This document shows, piece by piece, positions 9,596 through 17,613 of a stretch of 64,000 nt of DNA. A model generated the notes under the pieces. The model ran no database searches, was not told the origin of the DNA, and was given only the letters and a program-made list of their open reading frames with translations. The stretch's first letter is position 1. The number at the start of each line of letters is the position of its first letter. Position numbers and translations under genes: made by a program. The stretch comes from Flavobacterium araucananum (GTDB lineage Bacteria; Bacteroidota; Bacteroidia; Flavobacteriales; Flavobacteriaceae). The DNA is taken from assembly GCF_002222055.1 (NCBI RefSeq), contig NZ_MUGS01000011.1, positions 27,957-91,956 on the forward strand, in the 5' to 3' direction.

Positions 9596-10408
9596 TTATT
9601 TTTGAAGTGTAAACGGCTGAACAGAAATTCCTGCTTCGTCCAGTGCTGTTTTGCAATTCTCTAAAGTATCTGAGAAAACAGATCCATAATTTGCATTCTT
9701 TGCCCACGGGCGTACCGCAAATTCTACAGAGCTTGCCGTTAAGTTTTTTACAAAAACTTCCGGTGCCGGTTTTTTAAGCACTTTAGGATTTTTTTCTAAA
9801 ACATCGATAAGGACATCTTTTGCTTTTTTAATATCAGAGTCGTATGAAATTGCAAAAGTCAAATCGGCCCTTCTTTCACCTTGCATTGAATAATTGATGA
9901 TCGTTCCGTTAGACAAAGCGCCGTTTGGCACAAAAACCGTTTGATTATTACCCGTAAGCATTTTGGTTACAAAAATCTGAATTTCTACCACAGTGGCAAT
10001 CACACCTTGTGCCTCGATTGTATCACCCACTTTAAAAGGTTTAAAAACGATAATCAACATTCCTCCCGCAAAATTAGAAAGTGATCCCTGCAATGATAAA
10101 CCTACTGCAAGTCCCATCGCACCTAAGATGGCAACAAATGATGAAGTCTCAATACCCAGTTTTGAGATAAAAGTAACAAACAATAAAATTCGCAATGCCC
10201 AGATTAAAATATCCGAGAGGAATTTTGTTAATGTGGGATCTAAATTCCTTTGAACCATTACTTTTGTAATGACCCTGTTTATTAATCTGATGGCATAAAT
10301 ACCAACAAATAAAATAATAAATGCCGAGATTAATTTAGGAGCGTAATCAACTAGTACGTCAATAAATTTAGTGACATAATTACTCAGTTGCTCTGGATTG
10401 ATGTTCAT
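9596..10408 (-). CDS. MscS-family mechanosensitive ion channel
   Basis: The small-conductance mechanosensitive channel (270 residues from this start) would release solutes on osmotic downshock. It has three N-terminal hydrophobic helices. The pore helix shows the Gly/Ala-rich pattern of MscS (LGAMGLAVGLSLQGSLSNFAGG), and the beta domain contains FKPFKVGDTIE and FVPNGALSNGTIINYS. The frame is open to a TTG at 10435, but that codon lies inside a terminator hairpin (10420-10444) belonging to the gene upstream. The ATG at 10408 is therefore the sensible start. It converges on tsaB with 7 bp between stops. Confidence 0.92.
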   Translation of the reverse strand: MNINPEQLSNYVTKFIDVLVDYAPKLISAFIILFVGIYAIRLINRVITKVMVQRNLDPTLTKFLSDILIWALRILLFVTFISKLGIETSSFVAILGAMGLAVGLSLQGSLSNFAGGMLIIVFKPFKVGDTIEAQGVIATVVEIQIFVTKMLTGNNQTVFVPNGALSNGTIINYSMQGERRADLTFAISYDSDIKKAKDVLIDVLEKNPKVLKKPAPEVFVKNLTASSVEFAVRPWAKNANYGSVFSDTLENCKTALDEAGISVQPFTLQK

Positions 10409-10419
10409 ATTTTTCGAAT

Positions 10420-10444
10420 AAAAAAACCTTCTCAAAGAGAAGGT
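10420..10444 (-). terminator. Intrinsic terminator of the amphipathic-helix gene
   Basis: An 8-bp perfect stem (ACCTTCTC 10426-10433 with GAGAAGGT 10437-10444) and AAA loop are followed on the minus strand by a T-run at 10420-10425. It terminates the gene ending at 10498 and immediately precedes the MscS ATG, which separates the two transcription units. Confidence 0.8.
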
Positions 10445-10497
10445 GTATTAGCGCTGCAAATATAGAGATATTTATCGTTATAAGAAAAAAGGAGACT

Positions 10498-10905
10498 CTA
10501 TTCCTTTTCAGGAATAACGTCAGTAGTTTTGTCTGCTATGTGGTCTGTTTTTTCAGTAACATCAGCGATATTTTCAGTTACAGTAGTTTTGGTGGCAGTA
10601 GTAGTATCGCTTGCTTTTTCTTTTACAGAATCGATTACATCACTTACAGAATCTGACGCTTTTTCGACATATTCGCTTACGATATCCTTTGCCTTATGGG
10701 CATATTCTACTGCGCTATCAAGTATGGGCTCTGAAGCTTCTTTTGCCTTTGCAAAAGTTTCCTCGGCAAAAGTTTCAACTTTATCGATATAAGGTTCAGC
10801 AGCCTCTTTTGCCTGTTCAAACTTAACCTCGGCCTGAGTCGCCAAATCTGACGTAGAATCTTTGGCTGTGCCAAATAAATTCTTAAAAAATGAAGATAAT
10901 CCCAT
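10498..10905 (-). CDS. Amphipathic-helix (YtxH/LEA-like) hypothetical protein
   Basis: The 135-residue product from ATG 10905 (the frame is open to 10935) is dominated by Ala, Lys, Glu, Asp, Ser and Thr. It has 11-residue-like amphipathic periodicity (AEVKFEQAKEAAEPYIDK, then KAKEASEPILDSAVEYAHKA), resembling YtxH, apolipophorin or LEA-type stress proteins. The N-terminus, MGLSSFFKNLFGTAK, is a short amphipathic stretch, not a signal peptide. The C-terminal third is Thr/Val/Asp rich and low in complexity. I recognise no enzymatic motif. A role in membrane or desiccation stress is only suggested by composition. It has its own terminator. Confidence 0.7.
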   Translation of the reverse strand: MGLSSFFKNLFGTAKDSTSDLATQAEVKFEQAKEAAEPYIDKVETFAEETFAKAKEASEPILDSAVEYAHKAKDIVSEYVEKASDSVSDVIDSVKEKASDTTTATKTTVTENIADVTEKTDHIADKTTDVIPEKE

Positions 10906-11000
10906 AGTTATAGTATTGATTAGTTTAGAGTACAATATTAACTATTTTATCTCATAATCGGGTAATAATTTACTGAAAATTAGATAGATATGGGTTTAAT

Positions 11001-11030
11001 AAAAAAGCGCCTGCCAATGGCAGACGCTTT
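11001..11030 (-). terminator. Intrinsic terminator of the Nfu gene
   Basis: On the minus strand, stem AGCGTCTGCC / GGCAGGCGCT (one G-T type mismatch) with loop ATT is followed by six T residues. It lies 24 bp past the stop of the Nfu-family gene. Confidence 0.8.
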
Positions 11031-11053
11031 CAGTATTTTTGATCATAAATTAT

Positions 11054-11953
11054 TTATGCATTTATAGCCTCTACTTTAATTGCCTCATCGTTTAGCATGC
11101 TTTTTAGCATATTTTCGATTCCGCTTTTCAAAGTAAACGTAGATGACGGACAACCGCTGCAAGCACCCTGCAAAATTACTTTTACCGTTTTGTCTTCCTC
11201 ATTATAAGAGTCAAAAGCAATGTTTCCGCCATCAGCCGCAACCGCAGGTTTTACATATTCTTCTAAAATATTAATGATTTGTTGCGAAGTAACATCCAGT
11301 TTGTCAAATGCTTCGTCTTTTGTAATATCATTTTTTGTAGCAACTTCAATTAGATTTTCATCTAAAACAGTTCCTCCATTTTCGATATATTGCTTGATAA
11401 ACGTTCTTACTTCCAGCGTAATTTCATCCCAGTCATTAATATCATATTTAGTTACCGAAATATAATTTTCGTCAATGAAAACCTCTTTTACGTAAGGAAA
11501 TTTAAACAATTCTTTTGCCAGAGGAGATGAAGCAGTTTGGTCGATATTTTTGTACTCAACAGCATTTTTGGTCAACATTCTGCTCACCACAAATTTTAAA
11601 GCCGAAGGATTTGGAGTTGTTTCTCCATAAACTGTGACAGGTTGTTTTTTAGGCTGATTTTCATCCACTTTTATAATAACACCGCCTTTGTCTACAAACG
11701 CCTGAATTTGCTCGGCAACAGCATCTTTTACATCATCCCATTCTACAATGCTGTATCTTTCGATCGCGATAAAGTTTCCTGAAATATAAACCGTTTTTAC
11801 AAACGGAAGATAAAATAATTGTTGTGCTAAAGGAGATGCTTGTGCTTCATCTATATTTTTAAATTCAAAATTTTGATTTTTTGTAATGAAATCTTCAAAC
11901 TCGAACTTTAGGATCGTTGGATTTTGAGTTTCTTTTATAGTGATTTTCGTCAT
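11054..11953 (-). CDS. Nfu-type iron-sulfur scaffold with duplicated N-domain
   Basis: The 299-residue protein ends in a NifU-like domain (about 210-290) with the CxxC cluster ligands Cys265 and Cys268 in CSGCPSS, so it should carry and transfer a [4Fe-4S] cluster. Upstream are two copies of the Nfu N-terminal domain. Residues 1-95 include TQNPTILKFEF, ASPLAQQLF and WDDVKDAV. Residues 105-200 include TPNPSALKFVV, SSPLAKELF and WDEITLEV. Ordinary Nfu1 proteins have only one such domain and are near 190-200 residues, so this architecture is expanded. It is monocistronic, with a clear terminator. Confidence 0.93.
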   Translation of the reverse strand: MTKITIKETQNPTILKFEFEDFITKNQNFEFKNIDEAQASPLAQQLFYLPFVKTVYISGNFIAIERYSIVEWDDVKDAVAEQIQAFVDKGGVIIKVDENQPKKQPVTVYGETTPNPSALKFVVSRMLTKNAVEYKNIDQTASSPLAKELFKFPYVKEVFIDENYISVTKYDINDWDEITLEVRTFIKQYIENGGTVLDENLIEVATKNDITKDEAFDKLDVTSQQIINILEEYVKPAVAADGGNIAFDSYNEEDKTVKVILQGACSGCPSSTFTLKSGIENMLKSMLNDEAIKVEAINA

Positions 11954-12063
11954 GATTTGTAATTTTCCACAAATTTACTAAAGTTATTTTCTACTAATAC
12001 CTATATTTGATTTTTTAATAAAATAATTAAGACTCTTTTCAAATTAATCGTATTAAATTGAAT

Positions 12064-13086
12064 ATGTCTAAAATTTATTTAAACAAAATTGCCTTTATGG
12101 AATTTAGAATCAGGGTTTTATTTATTTTTTTCGTTACAACGTTTTACTCTTATTCGCAAGAAGGACTTCCAGTTTATTCAGATTATTTATCAGATAATTA
12201 TTACTTAATACATCCCTCAATGGCCGGAGCTGCCAATTGTGCCAAAATAAGATTGACAGCCAGAAAGCAATGGTTTGGTCAGGAGGATGCACCAGCTCTT
12301 CAAACTTTGACTTTTAACGGAAGAATAGGGGAGCGATCCGGAGCCGGAATTATAATCTTTAATGATAAAAATGGCTACCATTCGCAAAAAGGAGTAAAAC
12401 TTACGTATGCACATCATATCATGTTCTCCAGAGACGAAATCGATCTCAATCAGCTTTCGTTTGGTATAAGCGGAGGAGTTATTCAGAGTCAGCTTGATGA
12501 AACCAAATTTGGCGGGAGTTTTGATCCCATCGTTTTTGGCTCCATTCAAAAAGATTCTTATTTTAATCTCGATGTAGGAGCTTCTTATAACTATCTCGAT
12601 TTTTATGCCCATGCCACTGTTCAGGGCGTACTTGAAACCCGAAGAGAATTGTATACAGAGTATGAAAGTGATAATTTAAGAAAGTTTCTTTTAAGTGCCG
12701 GATATGTTTTTGGTAAAAGAGAAAACATTACCTGGGAGCCATCAGTATTGTTTCAATTGTTTGATAAGACGAAACAAAAATCGATAGATTTAAACTTAAA
12801 AGCTTACAAAAGCATGGATTTTGGAAGTCTTTGGGCTGCACTGTCATACAGACGAAGTTTTGACGGAGCAGAATATGCTACATCAAGTGGAGTATCAGCT
12901 CAAAAACTGCAATATATTACCCCTATAATTGGACTTAATTACAATAATTTTATGTTTGCTTATACGTATTCGCAAGTTACGGGCAACGTAAAATTTGATA
13001 CCGGAGGTTACCACCAAATTACTTTAGGAATCAATTTATTTTGCAAAAGAGAACGTTACGATTGTAATTGTCCTGCTATTAATTAA
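12064..13086 (+). CDS. PorP/SprF family type IX secretion membrane protein
   Basis: PorP/SprF proteins are outer-membrane barrels that accompany type IX secretion and help anchor or export large surface proteins. The hallmark start of the mature region is present (LPVYSDYLSDNYYLIHPSMA), followed by GAANCAKIRLTARKQW and beta-strand alternation ending in an aromatic-rich GYHQITLGINLFCKR terminus. The ATG at 12064 is used here; another ATG at 12097 gives a shorter signal peptide and is equally possible. A TATATTTG element lies at 12002-12009 without a good -33 TTG. Unlike many relatives, it has no giant SprB-like adhesin next to it. Confidence 0.88.
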   Translation: MSKIYLNKIAFMEFRIRVLFIFFVTTFYSYSQEGLPVYSDYLSDNYYLIHPSMAGAANCAKIRLTARKQWFGQEDAPALQTLTFNGRIGERSGAGIIIFNDKNGYHSQKGVKLTYAHHIMFSRDEIDLNQLSFGISGGVIQSQLDETKFGGSFDPIVFGSIQKDSYFNLDVGASYNYLDFYAHATVQGVLETRRELYTEYESDNLRKFLLSAGYVFGKRENITWEPSVLFQLFDKTKQKSIDLNLKAYKSMDFGSLWAALSYRRSFDGAEYATSSGVSAQKLQYITPIIGLNYNNFMFAYTYSQVTGNVKFDTGGYHQITLGINLFCKRERYDCNCPAIN

Positions 13087-13096
13087 ATTTTTTATT

Positions 13097-13621
13097 ATGC
13101 TTATAAAATCTGTAAACGGAAAAACTCCGGCTATTCCGGAAGATTGTTATGTTGCCGAAAACGCTACAATTGTGGGCGATGTTACTTTTGGCGATTCTTG
13201 CAGCGTTTGGTTTAATGCTGTAATTCGTGGCGATGTAAACTTTATTAAAATAGGAAATAAAGTAAATATTCAGGACGGTGCCATAATTCATTGCACATAT
13301 CAAAAGCACCCAACAATTATAGGTAACAATGTTTCTATCGGGCATAATGCAATCGTGCACGGATGCACAATTCATGACAATGTTTTGATTGGGATGGGCG
13401 CTATCGTAATGGATAATTGTGTTGTAGAAAGTAATTCGATTATAGCAGCAGGAGCTGTTATCACACAAAATACAGTTGTAGCTTCCGGTACTATTTATGC
13501 AGGTGTTCCTGCAAAAAAAGTAAAAGACATCGATCAATCTGACTTTGCAGGAGAGATTGAGCGCATTTCCAACAATTATGTAATGTATTCAGGCTGGTTT
13601 AAAAACGAAGAAGAACTATAA
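13097..13621 (+). CDS. Gamma-carbonic anhydrase family protein
   Basis: The 174-residue left-handed beta-helix protein is built from hexapeptide repeats (for example ATIVGD, VTFGDS, NVSIGH, NAIVHG). The three zinc-ligand histidines of the gamma-carbonic anhydrase/YrdA group are in place: His65, His83 and His88 in the HC, GH and VHG contexts. Relatives are trimeric and cytoplasmic; many have weak or no anhydrase activity, so the reaction is not certain. It starts 10 bp after the PorP-like gene. Its stop overlaps by 6 bp the stop of the convergent LytTR regulator. Confidence 0.9.
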   Translation: MLIKSVNGKTPAIPEDCYVAENATIVGDVTFGDSCSVWFNAVIRGDVNFIKIGNKVNIQDGAIIHCTYQKHPTIIGNNVSIGHNAIVHGCTIHDNVLIGMGAIVMDNCVVESNSIIAAGAVITQNTVVASGTIYAGVPAKKVKDIDQSDFAGEIERISNNYVMYSGWFKNEEEL

Positions 13622-14332
13622 ATTGATCCTTTCGAAAAACGAATTTTTATAACTTTCGCTAATAGGAATTCGTTTATCACTAATCAAAACTTTGTTTTTC
13701 TGAATTGATTTTACATGTTTGATATTAATGATATAAGATCTGTGAATTCTGGAGAATCCTTTGCTCGAAAGTAAGTTTTCCAGTTTTATTAAACTAATTA
13801 AAGTCAGCGTAAATTTATTATCAGTAGTATAAATTTTGACGTAATCTTTTAAGCCTTCGATAAATAAAATATCCGAAAAGTTCATTTTTACGTTTTCATA
13901 TTCTGCCCTTACAAACATAAAATCCTGCTCTAATTCCGGAGCAGTTGTGTTCTCTGAAATGGCCTGAATGGCTGTTGCCGGATTTAAAACCTGTTGCGCA
14001 CGCACTACCGATTTTAAAAAACGATGAAACGGGATTGGTTTTACTAAATAATCTACAGCACCCAGATTAAAACCTTCAACAGCATAATCAGAAAAAGCAG
14101 TTGTAAAAATAACCAAAGGCTTTTTTTCGATCGTATTCAGGAAATCAATTCCGGAAAAATGAGGCATCTGGATGTCCAGAAAAATTAAATCGACGTTGTT
14201 TTGATTGATAAACGAAACGGCATCAATGGCATTATTAAAGGTGCTGATCAATTCAAGTGAATCTACTTTTCGAACAAAATCTTCTAATAATTCAACCGCT
14301 AAAGGTTCATCGTCTATAATTACACATTTCAT
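13616..14332 (-). CDS. LytTR-family response regulator
   Basis: The 238-residue regulator has a receiver domain at about 1-120 with the phosphoacceptor Asp53 (LIFLDIQMP), acidic residues Asp7/Asp8, the Thr of FTTAF and the Lys of VKP. The C-terminal LytTR DNA-binding domain spans about 135-238 (DILFIEGLKDYVKIY, then FSRIHRSYIIN). Its natural partner is the LytS-type kinase at 15170-16270, but an intradiol-dioxygenase-like gene lies between them, with 104 bp between that gene and this one. Its targets are unknown; the upstream surface-protein genes are obvious candidates. Confidence 0.93.
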   Translation of the reverse strand: MKCVIIDDEPLAVELLEDFVRKVDSLELISTFNNAIDAVSFINQNNVDLIFLDIQMPHFSGIDFLNTIEKKPLVIFTTAFSDYAVEGFNLGAVDYLVKPIPFHRFLKSVVRAQQVLNPATAIQAISENTTAPELEQDFMFVRAEYENVKMNFSDILFIEGLKDYVKIYTTDNKFTLTLISLIKLENLLSSKGFSRIHRSYIINIKHVKSIQKNKVLISDKRIPISESYKNSFFERINL

Positions 14333-14435
14333 TTGTTGAAGTTTAAGATTTAAAGATTTGCTTTTGGGGTCAAAAGTAGTTTTAAACCAGTAAATTAAGT
14401 TTTAAAATTATCATAAAATACTGATTGATAAAAAA

Positions 14436-15146
14436 TTATCCGTTTACAGTAACGGTTTTGCTCAAAGTGTAACCATCTGTTAAGTTGCCAGTTAAAGTCG
14501 CTAATTCATCTGCTAAACTATCTGAGAAAACATTGTCTTTTGTGTTCGAAGTGTCTGCCTGGCCATGAGCAACATAATTGGTGCTCGAATATACCGTACT
14601 CGTAACATTTTCAGGAAAAGCAATTTGTGTTACTAACAAGGATGAACCTGTACTACTCAAAACTTCGACATGAACGTGTGGCGCCCTGCCCTGGTACCAA
14701 CCCGGAAAAATCGACAGAAACGAAACAGCACCTTTTGAATCGGTGGTTTGCCTGCCTCGTAAAAAGTGAACCGAAGTATAATCTGTTTGCTGCATCGAAG
14801 TCCCGCCATATTCAGAATAATTTCCGTCTTTATCACAATGCCATACATCTACCAAAACACCCGCCAGAGGCGAACAGTTGTTGTTTTTATTTTCGATAAC
14901 TAAATTGATAAGCAAAGCAACGCCAACGCGGTCAGATTTTATGTTTTCTAAAACCAGCTGACTTGGTGTTTTGATAGGGAAGGGGCCTTTTGTTTCTGAT
15001 GGAGAAACAGTGCAACTTGCGTCGTCTGTAGCAGTTGTGCCGGAGTCATCATTGTCATTTTTAGAACATGATTCTAAAACCTTAGCGGCAGTTGCCAGCG
15101 AAGCAATGCCTAAAATACTGTTTCGAATGAATTTTTTTCTGTCCAT
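14436..15146 (-). CDS. Intradiol ring-cleavage dioxygenase-like lipoprotein
   Basis: The 236-residue protein has an N-terminal export signal with lipobox-like VLESC (Cys27), then an Asp/Thr-rich linker and an intradiol dioxygenase-type beta-sandwich. The four non-haem Fe(III) ligands of the family appear intact: Tyr110 (GNYSEY), Tyr151 (PGWYQGR), and His157 and His159 (PHVHVEV). Classical catechol and protocatechuate dioxygenases are cytoplasmic; exported relatives exist, and their substrates are mostly unknown. It lies 23 bp after the kinase gene, between kinase and regulator. Catalysis is likely from the ligands; substrate and pathway cannot be inferred. Confidence 0.88.
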   Translation of the reverse strand: MDRKKFIRNSILGIASLATAAKVLESCSKNDNDDSGTTATDDASCTVSPSETKGPFPIKTPSQLVLENIKSDRVGVALLINLVIENKNNNCSPLAGVLVDVWHCDKDGNYSEYGGTSMQQTDYTSVHFLRGRQTTDSKGAVSFLSIFPGWYQGRAPHVHVEVLSSTGSSLLVTQIAFPENVTSTVYSSTNYVAHGQADTSNTKDNVFSDSLADELATLTGNLTDGYTLSKTVTVNG

Positions 15147-15169
15147 AATAAGTGCGTTAAATCCGTTAA

Positions 15170-16270
15170 TTAATCTATTGCAGTCTGAATTTTATCTAAT
15201 TTTAAATTCAGGTGTACACGGTAATATTGATTGTCCTGTGTTATAGTAAGTTCATGCGCGTTTGGATATAGTAAATCCAGTCGGTTTTGAATGTTTACCA
15301 ATCCTATTCCTGAATTTTCAGGATCTTTGACATAGTTTTCAATCGTGTTTTCGATCCAGAAATCGAGATTATTTTCAAGAATAAAAATCTTGATCTTGAC
15401 ATGCGCGGCACCTTTGTAATCAGTTCCGTACTTAAATGCATTTTCTACAAACGAAATAAGCAATAAAGGTTCAATAAACTGATTTCTGGTATCGCCATGA
15501 ACGTTGATAACGATGTCTTCGATATTGTTGAGCCTGAGTTTTTGCAACTCAATATAATTCTGGATATAATTGACTTCTTTTTCTAAAGCCACCGTTTTGT
15601 TATCCGTTTCATACAGCATATACCGCATTAATTCTGATAATGTGACGATGGCATCAGGGACCAAATCAGATTTTTTGTGTGCCAATGAATAAATACTGTT
15701 CAATGAATTGAATAAAAAATGCGGGTTTGTTTGTTTGCGCAAGTAAATCAACTCAGTATTTGTTCGGTGTGTCTCGGCAATTAATTTATTTTGTTGATTG
15801 TTATAAAATTCTGTAAGCGTTCTTATAATGGCACTTATGGTAATAATTAAAATATAGAAAAAAGAAGGTCCAATTTTAAAAAACAAAGGCTGTCTGGTTG
15901 CCATCATCATTCTGGGTCTTGTCTCTTTAAATATTAGTTTAAGCTCTTCAGGCGGTATCATTCGCGTTCGTGCGTGCCTAAATTCAGGAATGAAATAATT
16001 GATCCTGATGATCATAAACAGTAAAATAAGAGCAAATGCAAAGACAAAATAAAGCCAGTATTTTTTTTCTAAAAGTAAGACCGGAACCAAGTAGAAATAG
16101 TTCAGATAAAACAAAATAATTCCTGTGGTCCATTGTACATAAAAGTCATTATTGATCTTAAACGGACTTTCGTAAAACTGAATTAATGAAGTCAGGATAA
16201 AGAAAACCCAAATGATGCAATGGAATAAAATTTTATTTGAACTCGTATTTCTGATGGTATCTATTTTCAT
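15170..16270 (-). CDS. LytS-type sensor histidine kinase
   Basis: The 366-residue kinase has four predicted membrane helices (about 14-31, 44-66, 71-92 and 134-153) with a charged loop between the last two. The His-kinase domain typical of LytS/YehU proteins follows, with phosphoacceptor His184 in QTNPHFLFNSLNS. The HATPase domain has an N-box (ENAFKYG) and a G-box (SGIGLVNIQNRL). It has no separate sensory domain, so the signal may be sensed in or near the membrane. It directly follows the DUF4907 gene with no gap and probably shares its transcript. Confidence 0.92.
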   Translation of the reverse strand: MKIDTIRNTSSNKILFHCIIWVFFILTSLIQFYESPFKINNDFYVQWTTGIILFYLNYFYLVPVLLLEKKYWLYFVFAFALILLFMIIRINYFIPEFRHARTRMIPPEELKLIFKETRPRMMMATRQPLFFKIGPSFFYILIITISAIIRTLTEFYNNQQNKLIAETHRTNTELIYLRKQTNPHFLFNSLNSIYSLAHKKSDLVPDAIVTLSELMRYMLYETDNKTVALEKEVNYIQNYIELQKLRLNNIEDIVINVHGDTRNQFIEPLLLISFVENAFKYGTDYKGAAHVKIKIFILENNLDFWIENTIENYVKDPENSGIGLVNIQNRLDLLYPNAHELTITQDNQYYRVHLNLKLDKIQTAID

Positions 16271-16585
16271 TTATAATTTTATTTTTAATAAAATTAAATC
16301 ATTTTTGGTTACCGTTGGCGATATGTTTTGTTTGAGTTTCGTTACAACCAGATTGCCTACTTTAAGAGCATCTTTTTCTGATGTAAAACTTTTAGTGTCG
16401 CTTATTGCCGGAATAATCGATTGTTTGATTATAACCTTCTCTTTGTAAGCAACAGTATATCCCCAGCCAAAAGCCGTTTTAAAAGATCCTGTTTTTAAAA
16501 CTTCCTGTTTTGAACAAGCTGCAAATTGCAAAACCAGTACTATAAACAGTAAATTCTTCTGGATTTTACTCCAGAAGAATTGCAT
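16271..16585 (-). CDS. DUF4907 family small lipoprotein
   Basis: The small protein (105 residues from ATG 16585) has a lipoprotein signal ending in LQFAAC, then a compact domain with GWGYTVAYKEKVIIKQSIIP and a C-terminal TKNDLILLKIKL. This fits DUF4907, a short family of unknown function common in Flavobacteriia. The frame opens at GTG 16606 and ATG 16603, which would overlap the kelch gene by about 11 bp; ATG 16585 starts 7 bp after the kelch stop and gives a cleaner signal peptide. It lies between the kelch lipoprotein and the sensor kinase, so it may belong to the surface side of the system. Confidence 0.75.
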   Translation of the reverse strand: MQFFWSKIQKNLLFIVLVLQFAACSKQEVLKTGSFKTAFGWGYTVAYKEKVIIKQSIIPAISDTKSFTSEKDALKVGNLVVTKLKQNISPTVTKNDLILLKIKL

Positions 16586-16592
16586 TTTTGTT

Positions 16593-17597
16593 TTAGTTAT
16601 CATCACTGTTTTGTTCTTCTAATGGTTTAAATTCCCAAGCATCGTCAAAGTAAGTAGAACCTACTCTGCCTAACATATAAAAACCACGATTATTGATTGC
16701 AAACCCAACAGCATCTGTTCTGCTTGCTCCTTCCATTGGAGTTCTTTCTACCCATAAATCAGTCGATGGAGTGTATTCCCAGATTGTTTTTATGCTTTCT
16801 CCGCCTACAACATATCCTAAACCATTCATAGAAAAACTAGAGGCATTCGAACGAACAATTGCATAGTCATCATTATAACTGTAATCATCGTCAGTATCTT
16901 TGTCAATATCACGTTTTCTGGTCCATACATCTGTAGCAGGATCAAATTCCCAGAAGTCTTCCTGATAGACCCCGTTGTTAATTCCGGTTCCAAAATAGGC
17001 TTTATCAGCAATTATAAAAACGGTAGCATTACGTCTTTTGTTTCCGCTAAATCCGTTTACAAGCGTCCAGGCATTTGTCTGATCGTTGTATTGGTAGAAA
17101 TCTTTAAGATAATTTCCGTCATAACCAGTTCCAAAAAAAGCTTTCCCGCCCACCTGAAAACCTACCGCAGCATAACGACCTGTTCCGGCAAAATCTGCTT
17201 TTTGAGTCCAGCTATTACTAGTAGGATCGTATTGGTAGAAATCCTTTAATTTGTTTGTCCCATCATAACCAAGACCTACATAACCTTTATCGTTAAGGGT
17301 AAAACTAGAAGCAGAACTTCTGCCAATTCCTGTAAAATCTGCTTTTTGTTCCCAGTAATCACCAGTAGAATTATAAGCCCATAAATCTTTTAAATAAACA
17401 TCACCCGTATAACCAGTTGCTACATAAGCATAAGTTCCAATAACAAAACTAGTTGCGCTAGATCGCGCAGGTCCGTCAAATGCTGATTTTTTGACCCAGT
17501 TTCCCATTAAATCATCATCGTCGTCGTTACTACAGCCTACAAAAAAGAGACTCGATAACAATGCCCCGAATAATATTCCTTTTTTTAAATTATTCAT
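16593..17597 (-). CDS. Kelch-repeat lipoprotein
   Basis: The 334-residue protein has a lipobox (LFFVGC), an acidic run after the Cys (SNDDDDD, resembling a Bacteroidota surface-export signal) and about six kelch repeats. The repeats show the pattern (A/S)(A/S)xFxxxxxGYxGxGYDGxxxLKDFxxYxxxxxxWTxKxxF. Together they should close a beta-propeller, probably displayed at the cell surface. No galactose-oxidase-type copper ligands are evident, so a binding rather than catalytic role is more likely. It sits between an outer-membrane protein gene (16 bp upstream) and DUF4907, apparently in one operon. Confidence 0.87.
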   Translation of the reverse strand: MNNLKKGILFGALLSSLFFVGCSNDDDDDLMGNWVKKSAFDGPARSSATSFVIGTYAYVATGYTGDVYLKDLWAYNSTGDYWEQKADFTGIGRSSASSFTLNDKGYVGLGYDGTNKLKDFYQYDPTSNSWTQKADFAGTGRYAAVGFQVGGKAFFGTGYDGNYLKDFYQYNDQTNAWTLVNGFSGNKRRNATVFIIADKAYFGTGINNGVYQEDFWEFDPATDVWTRKRDIDKDTDDDYSYNDDYAIVRSNASSFSMNGLGYVVGGESIKTIWEYTPSTDLWVERTPMEGASRTDAVGFAINNRGFYMLGRVGSTYFDDAWEFKPLEEQNSDDN

Positions 17598-17613
17598 AGT
17601 GTATTAAATTTAT

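Noticed and set aside
9584..9600. AATAAAA-CGA-TTTTATT as a terminator between tsaB and the MscS gene
   Set aside because: The stem is made of A-T pairs only and is short. It may slow transcription but does not reach the strength of the other terminators.
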